Position numbers and translations under genes: made by a program | NCBI RefSeq assembly: GCF_027563345.1 | Contig: NZ_JAMKBK010000003.1 | DNA: 64,000 nt | Source of the DNA: Psychrobacillus psychrodurans | GTDB lineage: Bacteria > Bacillota > Bacilli > Bacillales_A > Planococcaceae | Direction: 5' to 3' (one strand) | Shown here: positions 1-8,686 of the stretch, in pieces | Numbering within the stretch: position 1 is the stretch's first letter | Layout of the letters: each line of letters starts with the position of its first letter | Notes under the pieces: generated by a model | The model's input: only the letters and a program-made list of their open reading frames with translations | Databases searched by the model: none | What the model was told of the DNA's origin: nothing

Positions 1-47
1 CATCTGCTTTAGAACATTATCTAAAAGTACACACTGTAATATAAATT

Positions 48-125
48 GAACCGCCGTATACGGAACCGTATGTACGGTGGTGTGAGAGGGGCGAAAATAA
101 TTAAATTATTTTCCCTCTACTCGAT
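48..125 (+). mobile_element. 3' end of a group II intron (domains V and VI)
   Basis: Bases 51-80 form the domain V hairpin typical of bacterial group II introns (arms ccgccgta and tacggtgg, with the tacg-gaac-cgta tip). They are followed by a domain VI-like stem: agagg at 85-89 with cctct at 114-118, and gaaaataa at 93-100 with ttattttc at 106-113. The 3' boundary is near 119-125 but I cannot fix it to the base. The rest of the intron, including any reverse transcriptase gene, lies outside the window. Confidence 0.75.
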
Positions 126-129
126 TTCA

Positions 130-480
130 ACTAACGAAGCAGTTTAGTTGTGCGAAATGTTCATAGTTAAAGAACTGCAATATAAAAAGGAGAAGGGGCT
201 ATGCTCTTTGTCTTTAACACAATTCTCCTAGAAATTACATAAGAAATAGTGAACTACAAAGAATGTTATTAAATTTTCTTGCTTTTTTATGTACATGTAA
301 GGTCATATGTACAGTTAGTGAGAGAAATTCTAAATATAATGAGTAACATGAACTCAAATTGACACCCATATTCTACGCACCTGATCATAAGGAATATTCT
401 CTATCTTCACAAATTTCTATCACTATTTGACTATTCACTAGTAAGCAAAGGGGGGGTGTTTAACTACAGTTTATTAAAAA
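130..480. other. Intergenic stretch downstream of the intron
   Basis: I see no convincing gene here. An inverted pair aggagaa (near 190) / ttctcct (near 223) brackets a 13-codon reading frame that has a good ribosome binding site (aaggagaagggg) but no recognisable product. The remainder is AT-rich. Confidence 0.4.
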
Positions 481-497
481 AATAAGGAGGGTAGAAA

Positions 498-779
498 ATG
501 GAGAAAGAAAGTAAACATAATAAACATGAAACTCTAAATGCATTAGCTAAACGAGTATCAACATTGGAAGCGTTATACGAGAAAATGGAAAAGCAACAAG
601 AAATGTTGAATGAAATTCCAACAGAAATTAGAAAAAATCCTCGACCATCTGAATCACTTTTTAGTATTTTGGAAGATTTAGACTTGGATATGGAGAAATT
701 TATAAAGATGGCCACATTTATTTGGCGTTTATATACCGATAGTAATGAAGAGAAAATTCAACAAAAAGAAGCTGATTAA
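498..779 (+). CDS. Small hypothetical protein, predicted coiled coil
   Basis: This 93-residue soluble, highly charged protein starts at an ATG preceded by the strong site aaggaggg. Residues about 10-45 (LNALAKRVSTLEALYEKMEKQQEML) have heptad-like spacing that suggests a coiled coil. The C-terminal half is acidic and has a short amphipathic stretch (MEKFIKMATFIWRLY). There is no signal peptide or membrane segment, and I do not recognise the family. Its stop codon lies inside the stem of an intrinsic terminator, so it is probably a single-gene transcript. The coding call rests on the ribosome binding site, terminator and composition. Confidence 0.6.
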   Translation: MEKESKHNKHETLNALAKRVSTLEALYEKMEKQQEMLNEIPTEIRKNPRPSESLFSILEDLDLDMEKFIKMATFIWRLYTDSNEEKIQQKEAD

Positions 780-798
780 TAAATCAGCATCTTTTTCA
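771..798 (+). terminator. Intrinsic terminator overlapping the preceding stop codon
   Basis: gctgatt (771-777) pairs with aatcagc (782-788) and is followed by a T-rich run. The stem includes the stop codon of the 93-residue gene. Confidence 0.65.
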
Positions 799-825
799 TT
801 TATAACAACTTATATTTATGAAAAG

Positions 826-912
826 TTATTTAAATGATGCTCCAACAATGATTAATAAAATAAACAATACAACAATTAATACAAAAGTTGAACCGTATCC
901 ACTCGTAGTCAT
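826..912 (-). CDS. YjcZ-family sporulation microprotein
   Basis: This 28-residue protein begins MTTSGYGSTF and continues as a hydrophobic segment (VLIVVLFILLIIVGASF). That is the layout of the YjcZ/SscA family of tiny spore-assembly proteins in Bacillales: a short Gly/Ser/Tyr head, one membrane helix and a tail ending near VGASF/W. The start ATG has a well-spaced site, aaggagtg. The gene is too short for most gene callers. Assignment to the family is by pattern memory. A role in spore coat or forespore assembly is inferred from that family. Confidence 0.8.
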   Translation of the reverse strand: MTTSGYGSTFVLIVVLFILLIIVGASFK

Positions 913-1211
913 AATTCACACTCCTTAAACAAATTAAGTAAGCTTACTTTAATAAGTTATTCTTGTTAAATAGAAATAATATGGACAACTATCTTGCCAA
1001 CAAAAATATTATGATAACTAATTAATTGTTTTGAAAAAAATAAAATAAAAGCACTTTTCCGAGATTAGAAAATAAATAATTGTACAATCACTATTTCTCA
1101 TGGAAGACAAATCAACTAAGCAACTTAAGATAGAAAATGATTGATTTCTTACATATGTCTTATTCAATTAAGGAGTACTTTACTTGAATAGAGAAAAGTA
1201 GATGATTAAAT
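913..1211. other. AT-rich intergenic region
   Basis: No open frame with a plausible ribosome binding site, RNA or repeat is visible. It contains the 5' side of the YjcZ-like gene and presumably its promoter on the minus strand. Confidence 0.4.
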
Positions 1212-1434
1212 ATGAGTTTAGCAAGCTATATAGGTTGTAATGTAGAAGTCCCACTCAGTATGGATGAAGGAAATAACGGATTAATTTATATTGGGATTTT
1301 TTTCAAATAAGTATAACAAACAAGATGTACAAAAAATTACCACACCTTTTGTTTATGAAGTATCGAGTGACTGGGGAATTGAGTTCTCAGAAGAAATGTT
1401 TATTAGATTACCTGAAAAAAAATGGTGTGAATAG
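1212..1434 (+). pseudogene. Frameshifted small hypothetical gene
   Basis: An ATG at 1212 opens MSLASYIGCNVEVPLSMDEG and reads to a TAA at 1308. A second frame continues the same kind of soluble protein (from about 1302, through TPFVYEVSSDWGIEFSEEMF) to a TAG at 1432. The join falls in a gggattttttt run, so a one-base indel explains the break. The two parts together look like one small cytosolic protein of Bacillales whose function I do not know. An A8 run near the end may hide another shift and a longer original C terminus. Confidence 0.6.
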
Positions 1435-1728
1435 AAAAATAATACCTTTTCACTAACGAGGTGCGTTACTTTAGTACTGAAAGTCTTGTTTAAAAATAGG
1501 GAATAGATTGGGGAGGGGGGTATAAGGTGTTATTTAAACCTGGATTAAACGATTGGTGGAACTGAATGAAGAGGCATCAATTTGATTTCAATACCTAATT
1601 TTACTCCAAAATGTCCTAATTATATGCTAACAATGTAGATTAACTCTAATAAAATGAAATTTAATTAGAGTTAATCTAACTAGCATGGAGATTTTATAAT
1701 TGATTTAGTTTCTTAAAAAACTAGTCCA
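1435..1728. other. Intergenic region with a long hairpin
   Basis: No gene is supported. A short frame after ggggaggggggtataag (about 1527) stops within 13 codons. The notable structure is the inverted repeat at 1624-1686, listed separately. Confidence 0.4.
1624..1686. repeat. Long inverted repeat / hairpin
   Basis: agattaactctaat (1637-1650) is perfectly complementary to attagagttaatct (1664-1677). An outer atgcta (1624-1629) / tagcat (1681-1686) pair extends the fold. It lies just past the 3' end of the chemoreceptor gene on the minus strand, so it could stabilise or end that transcript, although it lacks a clear T-tract. Confidence 0.6.
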
Positions 1729-3441
1729 CTAAATTTTAAATTGGTTGATAATAACCTGTAGATCATCAGCAAGTTTGGCAAGTGCCATTGAAGATGATGT
1801 TATTTCTTCCATCGATGCAAGTTGTTCTTGTGTTGCTGCTGATATATTCTGTGTAATCGCAGAAGTCTCTTGGGCAACATTACTTACATTTTCAATGGAG
1901 TCGTTAACTGAAAGTGTTCCATTTGACAATTTCTTAAGTGAATCTGAAATATCTTCTATTTGTGAAACAACCCCGTTTACAGCTTGTTCAATTTTCTCGA
2001 AAGAACTTCCTGCCACACTAACTACATTAAGACCGGATTGTACTTCTTCAGCTGCTTTTTCCATTGTTTTTAATGTTAAATTAGTATCATTTTGAATTAA
2101 TTGAATTAGGTTCGAAATTTGTTCAGTAGAATTTGTGGATTCTTCAGCTAGCTTTCTTACTTCATCGGCAACAACCGCGAATCCTTTGCCATGTTCACCA
2201 GCTCTGGCAGCTTCAATAGCAGCATTTAATGCTAATAAGTTAGTTTGAGCTGATATTCCTGTTATTACATTAGTAATCTGACTGATTTCATTAGATCTTG
2301 CATCGAGGTTTCCAACTGCCTTAGATAAGCTATTTACGTTTTCATAAATAGAATTCATTTGTTCATTTACTTTTTGAATAGCCTTATTTCCTTCAGTTGA
2401 GAGTGTTGATGCTTGAAGGGCGTCTTTTGTAATTTCCTCTGTATGTTTGGAAATTGTTTTTGTGTGATTAGTAATGTCTTTCATAACTCTAAAACTATTT
2501 TCGACTGTATCCAACTGTTTATCTGATCCCGAAGCAAGTTCTTGGACAGTTAGGGTAATGTGTTCGCTAGCATTGCTATTTTGCTCTGCACTCGCACTTA
2601 ATTGTTCAGATGCAGATGCAACCTGTTGTGAAGAGTCTTGGACAGTAATGAATACAGCTTGGAGAGAATTTGTCATATTGTTATAGGAAGCGGTAAGTTC
2701 TCCAATTTCATCCTTAGATTCATATTTACCTTTACCTGTAAAGTCTCCATTTTCAGCTTCAATTAGTAAACCCTTAACTTCTTTAATTGGACGAACTATC
2801 ATACGGGTAATTATTATGCTTAAAGTAACTAAAATTAGTAATACTACAATAGCTATACCAGCAACAAAAACTAGTACTACCTGTTTTTTATCGTTATTTT
2901 CGTTATTTATTAAATCTGCATTTTCTAAGTTATAGTTCTGCATTTCTTTCAATACGTCATTAACAGCAGCTCGATTTTCTTCAACTGCACCCATGTACAA
3001 AGAATATGCCTCTTCATTTTTATTGCTTGCTGCAAGCTCCATTACTTTATCTCTATTGTTAGCAAGTTCTTGTGCACGCTGTTTGTATTGCTCATTTAAA
3101 TTTATTTCCTCTTTCGTTAGATCCGTTTTTTCAATTTCAGCGATAATTGAATCAATCTCTTCCCAAGCGGATGAGATTTCATTGTTTAACTCTTTGGTTC
3201 TTTCAGGGTTCTTCGTTACTAGAGCTTCTAGTGTGTAAGCATCACTCGCTCTGGCATTTACTCTGATTTGCATTATTTTATTCAGATGTAGTAGGTTATC
3301 TTTATACATAACATTTGAACCTTTTGCCATTTCGTTTATATAGCTGATTCCAAGGGCTCCGATTGAGCACAGCCCTAATGCGCTAGCTATAATAATAATT
3401 AATAATTTTTTGCTAATACTTAAATTTCTTAAAAACTTCAA
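1729..3441 (-). CDS. Methyl-accepting chemotaxis protein
   Basis: A membrane chemoreceptor that would signal ligand binding to CheA/CheW. The 570 residues run in the standard order: TM1 at about 12-34, an extracellular four-helix-bundle sensor at about 35-187 (4HB_MCP type), TM2 at about 188-212, HAMP at about 213-265, and a long cytoplasmic signalling hairpin. The conserved tip (NLLALNAAIEAARAGEHGKG) is at about 400-420. The start is a TTG with the site agaggag eight bases upstream. No other che gene is adjacent, so it is an orphan receptor locus. The ligand cannot be read from the sequence. Confidence 0.93.
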   Translation of the reverse strand: MKFLRNLSISKKLLIIIIASALGLCSIGALGISYINEMAKGSNVMYKDNLLHLNKIMQIRVNARASDAYTLEALVTKNPERTKELNNEISSAWEEIDSIIAEIEKTDLTKEEINLNEQYKQRAQELANNRDKVMELAASNKNEEAYSLYMGAVEENRAAVNDVLKEMQNYNLENADLINNENNDKKQVVLVFVAGIAIVVLLILVTLSIIITRMIVRPIKEVKGLLIEAENGDFTGKGKYESKDEIGELTASYNNMTNSLQAVFITVQDSSQQVASASEQLSASAEQNSNASEHITLTVQELASGSDKQLDTVENSFRVMKDITNHTKTISKHTEEITKDALQASTLSTEGNKAIQKVNEQMNSIYENVNSLSKAVGNLDARSNEISQITNVITGISAQTNLLALNAAIEAARAGEHGKGFAVVADEVRKLAEESTNSTEQISNLIQLIQNDTNLTLKTMEKAAEEVQSGLNVVSVAGSSFEKIEQAVNGVVSQIEDISDSLKKLSNGTLSVNDSIENVSNVAQETSAITQNISAATQEQLASMEEITSSSMALAKLADDLQVIINQFKI

Positions 3442-3954
3442 ATTGAATACTCCTCTGCATTTAATTTTATCTACATTTAACTATCGGTTTGAAAGTATAT
3501 ATTTACAATTGAAAATAAAGTTTTATAGATTAATATTCATTTATGAATACGATAGTTCGCCGTAAATACTATTTAGATATAATTATAGATATCCTTGAAA
3601 AAGAAAATAATTCCATTTGAATTTACATGGATAGAAGGAAAGAGCGTATTTATGCTAATCAATAATGTACTAATTTCCAGAAAGTTAATTCAATTAGATG
3701 GATAATGGTATTTTGATATATAAATTTCTATAATAGGCTATTTTTTATAACCAGTACGTTTTTCAATAAGTGGAGATACATATTTTTTTAAAGTTAGGTT
3801 TACTCTTTTATATAAGAAGGAGTCGAATAACCTTTAGTTGAATTTACCATAGAGAAGGGTGGTTGAAAGATGAAAATAAATAAAATGACCAATACTGCTT
3901 TGTAAATTGTTGAAAGGTCAAGTGCTGATAAGAAATATGTGAGAAGGTGGAGAA
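3442..3954. other. AT-rich intergenic region
   Basis: Only very short frames are present and none has a recognisable product. It holds the chemoreceptor promoter region on the minus strand and the leader of the broken acetyltransferase on the plus strand. Confidence 0.4.
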
Positions 3955-4511
3955 TTGGATTTTTCAGAATTAGTTATAGAAACCGAAAGATTAATTATAC
4001 GGCCCTTTAAAAAAGATGATTATAGCGATTGGTTCAAGCAGTTCGATAATAGAATGCCCTCGAAATATAAATATGATGACGCTCGTCCTTCAAGCATGTC
4101 TGCTTATACGGAAGAATGGTTTGTAGACTGGATTAATGGTTTCAATGAGTCAGCAAGAAAAGATAAAATGTACAACTTGGGAATATTTCGTTAAGAAGAT
4201 GGATTAAACGTGGGGAAGTAGAACTTATAACGATTTTACGGATGGATTACCAATGGGCGATGGTGGGCTACTCGATTCACAATCAGTATTGGAAAAAGGG
4301 TTATGGGTAAGAAAGTGTATTAGCAGCCACGGAAGCTTTCTTTTTAACTTTAAATTTTCATCGAATAGAATTGTATATAAATACGGATAATTATCCCTCG
4401 ATCCGACTAGCTGAAAAAGCTGGTTTTATGTTCGAATGTGTAAGGGAAGAATTTTCACTTGATAATGATAAATGGACGGATTTTTTGATTTACTATAAAA
4501 ATAGAATATAA
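3955..4511 (+). pseudogene. Broken GNAT acetyltransferase (RimJ/RimL type)
   Basis: The intact N-terminal part starts at a TTG after aaggtgg: MDFSELVIETERLIIRPF, the classic opening of RimJ/RimL-like N-acetyltransferases. A TAA at 4192 interrupts it where a lysine would fit. Homology continues through one frameshift near 4212 and a second TAA (after the GYG of the acetyl-CoA loop, about 4309) to a normal-looking end (NYPSIRLAEKAGF, then TDFLIYYKNRI). All parts of one protein of about 180 residues are present but unreadable, so this is a recent pseudogene. Confidence 0.85.
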
Positions 4512-4650
4512 GATTTGAGACAATGATTAACCCTAAGAGTGGGTAGAAGAAATTCTGAATGTACTCATAAAAAACTTCTACCAAACCTTCCGCTAGAAAC
4601 TTTATCACTAATTGATTCAGTACTAAAAATGAGCTAATGATATAATATTT

Positions 4651-5007
4651 ATTAATTCACAACTCGAATATCAAACGAAAGATGTACTCGATGCAATGGA
4701 AGCAGATTCCGGTATATCATTGAAATCGTTGAGAGTAGATGGTGGGGCTGTAAAAAATGACTTCTTAATGCAATTCTAAAGTGACATACTTGACGTTGAA
4801 GTAGATCGTCCTGTTATTAATGAAACAACCGCTTTAGGAGCAGCGTATTTAGCGGGATTAGCAGTTGGTTATTGGAAAGACAGAAGCGAAATCTCTGAGA
4901 GATGGAAAAATGACAAGTCATTCCAACCAAAAATGGAAGAAGAAAAAAGAAATAATTTATATGATGGATGGCAAAAGGCAGTGAAAGCTGCGAAGATATT
5001 TAAATAA
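4651..5007 (+). pseudogene. glpK: C-terminal fragment of glycerol kinase
   Basis: Reading from about 4651, the frame gives YQTKDVLDAMEADSG, SLRVDGGAVKNDFLMQF, ETTALGAAYLAGLAVGYW and ends KAVKAAKIFK. This is the C-terminal quarter of glycerol kinase, including its DGG(A) nucleotide-binding segment. It has no start or N-terminal three quarters, and a TAA at 4777 replaces what is normally a Gln codon (CAA). It is a deletion remnant. No other glp gene is nearby. Confidence 0.9.
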
Positions 5008-5037
5008 TAGTTTATCAACTTAAGTAAATACAATCAG

Positions 5038-5070
5038 AAATCAGCCTCTATAGATGGGGCTGATTTTTTG
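5038..5070 (+). terminator. Intrinsic terminator of the former glpK
   Basis: aatcagcc pairs with ggctgatt and is followed by TTTTTT and G. It is still intact behind the pseudogene and also faces the 3' end of the LysR gene. Confidence 0.7.
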
Positions 5071-5098
5071 TTTGGTTTGACGAAAAATTGATTTGGAA

Positions 5099-5980
5099 TC
5101 ACCCAAAATAATACTTCGAAATTTGTTCAATAAATAATTTTTCTAAATCTCCTTTCTTTTTCAAGATGATAAAAGTGGAAACAGTAGGTAAATCGAATAA
5201 ATCGAAATGGGGCTGCATTATTTTGCCTTCCAATAACTCACGGCGAACGATTGAGTGTGGCAAAAAGGATACTCCTAGATCATCTTGAACAAACCGTTTG
5301 GCAATATGGGCCTGTGTTACTTTCATTGTTCTAATTCCACTGATATTCTTATGTAGTTTCACAAGAAGATCATCCCAAAAAACAGGATGATGATGGGTAA
5401 ACAAATAATTGTTCTGCAAAACCCCCTTAATATCAATGGGAGGACCGCTTTCTTCATCGTAAATGTCTACTGGCATAACGAATAAAATTGGTTCCTTATA
5501 AATAATAATGGATTCTACGCCTTTTGTTTGTGCGTCGAGTGCCGAAATGCCGATATTTACTGCTCCTGAATCTACCAGACCTTCGATAAGATAGGATTCC
5601 TCCACACGAATAGTTATTTCCAAGTCAGGTTGTAGCTTCATAAACGAACGTAAAAAATAAGGGAGAATCGTCTCAGCCATAAGTGGTGAAATCGCAATTG
5701 TCCAAGTTCGGCGATATCCTTGTTTAAAAGCATGCATTTTGTGAATTGTGCTTTCAGTATTGTTCAAAAGCTTTTGTGCTTCGAGTAGAAAGTATCTTCC
5801 TGCTTCCGACAAAGTTACTCGATTATTTTGCCTATCAAAAAGAGTGGATCCCAAATGTTCCTCTAGTAAACGGATATGAACGGTGACACTTGGTTGGGAC
5901 ATCATCAATTTTTCAGATGCCTTTCGAAAGTTAAGTGTCTCTGCAGCAATACAAAAAGTTTTCAGCCATTGATATTCCAT
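5099..5980 (-). CDS. citR: LysR-family regulator, CitR-like
   Basis: A LysR-type transcription factor of 293 residues. The N-terminal winged helix-turn-helix (MEYQWLKTFCIAAETLNFRKASEKLMMSQPSVTVHIRLLE) covers about residues 1-60, and the effector-binding domain covers about 90-290. It is transcribed away from a CitA-type citrate synthase across an AT-rich gap of about 80 bases. This is the B. subtilis citR-citA arrangement, in which CitR represses citA. The ATG start has aaaggtgat at good spacing. The name rests on context plus length; the effector is unknown. Confidence 0.85.
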   Translation of the reverse strand: MEYQWLKTFCIAAETLNFRKASEKLMMSQPSVTVHIRLLEEHLGSTLFDRQNNRVTLSEAGRYFLLEAQKLLNNTESTIHKMHAFKQGYRRTWTIAISPLMAETILPYFLRSFMKLQPDLEITIRVEESYLIEGLVDSGAVNIGISALDAQTKGVESIIIYKEPILFVMPVDIYDEESGPPIDIKGVLQNNYLFTHHHPVFWDDLLVKLHKNISGIRTMKVTQAHIAKRFVQDDLGVSFLPHSIVRRELLEGKIMQPHFDLFDLPTVSTFIILKKKGDLEKLFIEQISKYYFG

Positions 5981-5996
5981 ATAGTCATCACCTTTG

Positions 5997-6016
5997 ATTA
6001 ATAATTATAATTAATA
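5997..6016. promoter_or_regulatory. Candidate LysR operator in the citR-citA gap
   Basis: The gap contains taattataatta, a perfect 12-bp palindrome at 6002-6013, set in attaat flanks. AT-rich dyads of this kind (T-N11-A) are the usual LysR binding sites. Position between the divergent starts supports it; binding is inference. Confidence 0.45.
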
Positions 6017-6064
6017 TGATTATATCAAGCTATTCTCTTATACTAAAGAAAAGGAGTGGTATAT

Positions 6065-7135
6065 ATGTTTCAAAAGGGATTAAAAGATGTTGTAGCAGTT
6101 CATACAAAAATTGCCTCAGTGGATGGGGAAGTTGGGGAACTAAGATATAGAGGGATACTAGTAGATGAGCTAGTTGCTTATAATACATTTGAACAATTGG
6201 CAGCCTTTTTATGGACTGGGGAAAGCGATACTGAAAAAGAGCTGGAATTGAATCAATGTCGAAAATTGCCTGCACATATAATAGCGATTATTGATGCACT
6301 TCCAGCAGAAATATCTTTAATGGATGCAATGAGAACGGCTATTTCTGCATATTCACAACCAGCATTTAAAGAAAAATTAATAGAAGAGCAGGCAGTCATA
6401 TTAACAGCTGCACTTCCGATGATTGTGGCTAGACATTATCGAAACCAGCAAGGACTTCCTATTATAGAATCGAATAAGAACCTTTCCTACACAGCAAATT
6501 ATTTATGGATGCTAACTGGGGAAATTCCAAGTGATGTACAAGTGGAAGCGCTAGAAACGTACTTGAAACTTACAATGGAGCATGGTCTCAATGCATCGAC
6601 CTTTGCTGCACGTGTAACGATTTCAACCGAGTCAGATTTAACATCAGCGATTACTTCTGCAATTGGAACAATGAAAGGACCACTACATGGAGGAGCTCCA
6701 TCAGGTGTTATTTCTATGTTAAATGAATTCGAAGATCCTACACAAATCCGTACGATTGTTAAAAATAAAATAGAAACCGGAGAAAAGATAATGGGCTTTG
6801 GTCATCGAATATACAAAACAGAGGATCCTCGTTCAATTATACTGCGAGAGAAATGTATAGAGCTTCAAGGAAAAGATGCATGGCTAGATATTGCAACAAT
6901 CGCAGAAAAAGAAATAATCGAGTTATTAGCGGAGTATAAACCAGGTAGGAAGTTATATACGAATGTAGAGTATTATGCGGCAGCTATTATGCGCTCTATT
7001 AACATGCCGTCGGAATTGTTTACTCCGACATTCAGTGTCGCTAGAATGGTCGGTTGGACAGCCCATGCAATTGAACAGTTGGAAGACAATACAATTTTCC
7101 GTCCACAGTCTATATACGTAGGGCAAATAAAATAA
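6065..7135 (+). CDS. citA: Citrate synthase, CitA-type
   Basis: Condenses oxaloacetate and acetyl-CoA to citrate. The protein is 356 residues, close to the B. subtilis minor enzyme CitA. Catalytic histidines lie in GPLHGGAP (about 205-212) and GFGHRIYKTEDPR (about 244-256), and the C-terminal FSVARMVGWTAHAIEQ segment is present. The position that is Asp in most citrate synthases (NVDFY) is Glu here (NVEYY, residue 302). I recall the same in CitA. A GTG at 6056 is in frame but sits inside the Shine-Dalgarno sequence aaggag, so I use the ATG at 6065. Divergent from the CitR-like gene. Confidence 0.92.
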   Translation: MFQKGLKDVVAVHTKIASVDGEVGELRYRGILVDELVAYNTFEQLAAFLWTGESDTEKELELNQCRKLPAHIIAIIDALPAEISLMDAMRTAISAYSQPAFKEKLIEEQAVILTAALPMIVARHYRNQQGLPIIESNKNLSYTANYLWMLTGEIPSDVQVEALETYLKLTMEHGLNASTFAARVTISTESDLTSAITSAIGTMKGPLHGGAPSGVISMLNEFEDPTQIRTIVKNKIETGEKIMGFGHRIYKTEDPRSIILREKCIELQGKDAWLDIATIAEKEIIELLAEYKPGRKLYTNVEYYAAAIMRSINMPSELFTPTFSVARMVGWTAHAIEQLEDNTIFRPQSIYVGQIK

Positions 7136-7143
7136 TACTTATA

Positions 7144-7181
7144 AGATACCGTTTCAGTAAAGAAAACGGTATCTTTTTTTG
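7144..7181 (+). terminator. Intrinsic terminator after citA
   Basis: agataccgttt (7144-7154) pairs with aaacggtatct (7164-7174), followed by a run of seven T. Confidence 0.9.
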
Positions 7182-7249
7182 GATGGAAAAGGAAATCTAT
7201 ACGTCGAGGCGAATATATATAGTGAGATGTAAATGAAAGGGGAATGTAT

Positions 7250-7477
7250 ATGAAATTTACAATAATGGGAGCAACTGCAATCCTTTCAGGAATCATGTTA
7301 TTTGGTATGACATGGATTGCAGCTGCTATATATACAACTAGAGAAGGGGGATATGACAGATTTTCAGATGCTATAGATGTGATAGGGTATTTTCCGATAA
7401 TTATAAGTATTATTTTGGTTATAATTGGTATATCTTTTTTTGGAACTGCCTTTAATAAACATTTAGAAGACAAGTAA
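7250..7477 (+). CDS. Small two-helix membrane protein
   Basis: This 75-residue hypothetical has two predicted membrane segments (ILSGIMLFGMTWIAAAIY near the N terminus and VIGYFPIIISIILVIIGISFF near the C terminus), joined by a short polar loop, and ends in a charged tail. I choose the ATG at 7250 over the in-frame ATG at 7244 because aaagggg then has seven-base spacing. It stands alone between the citA terminator and a methyltransferase. The function is unknown. Confidence 0.7.
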   Translation: MKFTIMGATAILSGIMLFGMTWIAAAIYTTREGGYDRFSDAIDVIGYFPIIISIILVIIGISFFGTAFNKHLEDK

Positions 7478-7691
7478 ACTTGTGGTGAATTATTAAATGT
7501 CAGTGAAAAGTGTTAGTTCATTTTAAGAATTTCATGTGATTTTCAAGGAGTATATTAGCCTATTTTTTAGGTGATCTTTTCGTTAAAGAATATAAGAAAA
7601 GCATGGAGAATTAAATACTATTATTGCATGGAAAGATAAAAATTTTGAAGCAAAATAGCGCTATGGCTATCTCAAGAAGGAGCAGATAAAA

Positions 7692-8450
7692 GTGAATAAT
7701 TTTGAAGAATATAATGATCCAATTTCATACGATATTGAAAACGATGCCTATACTAGTGAACTTAATTTACTTACAGAATGGGCTATCAAACAGGGAGGAC
7801 CAATTATAGATCTGGCATGTGGGACCGGTAGAATGACGATCCCTTTAGCTAAAAAGGGCTTTGAATTGATAGGGGTAGATTTACATAGAGGTATGCTTGA
7901 ACATGCGAAGAGGAAAGCGGAAAATTTGGTAATACAAATTAAATGGTTAGTTCAAGATTGCACAGTGCTTCAACTAGAAGAAAAAAGCCCGTTTATGTTT
8001 ATGGTTGGGAACTCCTTTCAACATTTTCATACAAATGAACAACAAAATCTTGTTTTAAGGTCTATACATAGCCATTTAGAAACAGATGGAATTTTGGTAT
8101 TTGGGATTAGGTTTCCAACGGCGGAAGAATTGCTCCAACCAAGTACAGAAGAGTATTGGAAAACATATATAGATACAATTGAGAATAAAGAAGTAAAAGT
8201 ATATACGATTAGTAATTATAATCCTTTAGAACAAATACAGCATTATACAACAATCAGAAAATATATGGATAAAGGCAATGTTGTAAAGGAAAGAAGAACG
8301 AACATTAGTTTAAGATACACATATCCTAAAGAAATGGAGCGGTTACTATTTGAAAACGGACTAGATATTTTACATGTCTATGAAGATTGGAATAAATCAT
8401 TACTAAGTAAAGATAGTGATGAGATGATTTATGTTTGTAAAAAAAGATAA
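7692..8450 (+). CDS. Class I SAM-dependent methyltransferase
   Basis: A 252-residue cytosolic methyltransferase of the Methyltransf_25/11 type. Motif I is IIDLACGTGRMTIPLA (about residues 37-52), followed by the acidic end of strand 2 (LIGVDLHRGML). The post-motif region (QDCTVLQLEEKSPFMFMVGNSFQHF) fits a small-molecule enzyme. The GTG start follows agaaggagc. The substrate cannot be predicted. It is a single gene, with a terminator further downstream at about 8626. Confidence 0.85.
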   Translation: MNNFEEYNDPISYDIENDAYTSELNLLTEWAIKQGGPIIDLACGTGRMTIPLAKKGFELIGVDLHRGMLEHAKRKAENLVIQIKWLVQDCTVLQLEEKSPFMFMVGNSFQHFHTNEQQNLVLRSIHSHLETDGILVFGIRFPTAEELLQPSTEEYWKTYIDTIENKEVKVYTISNYNPLEQIQHYTTIRKYMDKGNVVKERRTNISLRYTYPKEMERLLFENGLDILHVYEDWNKSLLSKDSDEMIYVCKKR

Positions 8451-8625
8451 AATTGCACTAAGCAGTATTTGACGTGAATTATTTACTTATAAGCGTGATA
8501 TATGTTAGGTAAAGTATAATAAGGATCATTTATGTGTGTTTAAAAAGACACTCATAGTCTTGGTAAATTAAACGGTCAAGATGAGTATTTAAGATACCTA
8601 ATGTTTCTAACGCAGCGCTGATTTA

Positions 8626-8656
8626 AGAGTGAGGATTATCCCTCACTCTTTTTTTA
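8626..8656 (+). terminator. Intrinsic terminator upstream of bioY
   Basis: agagtgagg (8626-8634) pairs with cctcactct (8641-8649), followed by eight T. It isolates the bioY promoter from upstream transcription. Confidence 0.9.
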
Positions 8657-8686
8657 GGACGAAATAGTTAAATTCAAAAAAGTTGA

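Noticed and set aside
1745..2095. 116-residue plus-strand frame
   Set aside because: Antisense to the chemoreceptor signalling domain; Ser/Cys-rich shadow of a coiled-coil gene.
4426..4608. 60-residue minus-strand frame with hydrophobic N terminus
   Set aside because: It runs antisense through the 3' part of the GNAT pseudogene, lacks a convincing ribosome binding site, and the sense strand is clearly the former coding strand.
4192..4779. TAA recoded as Lys/Gln
   Set aside because: TAA is used as a normal stop in many intact neighbouring genes; the stops occur only in genes with other damage.
6973..7473. 166-residue minus-strand frame
   Set aside because: Antisense to the end of citA, its terminator and the small membrane gene; a shadow frame with no start signal.
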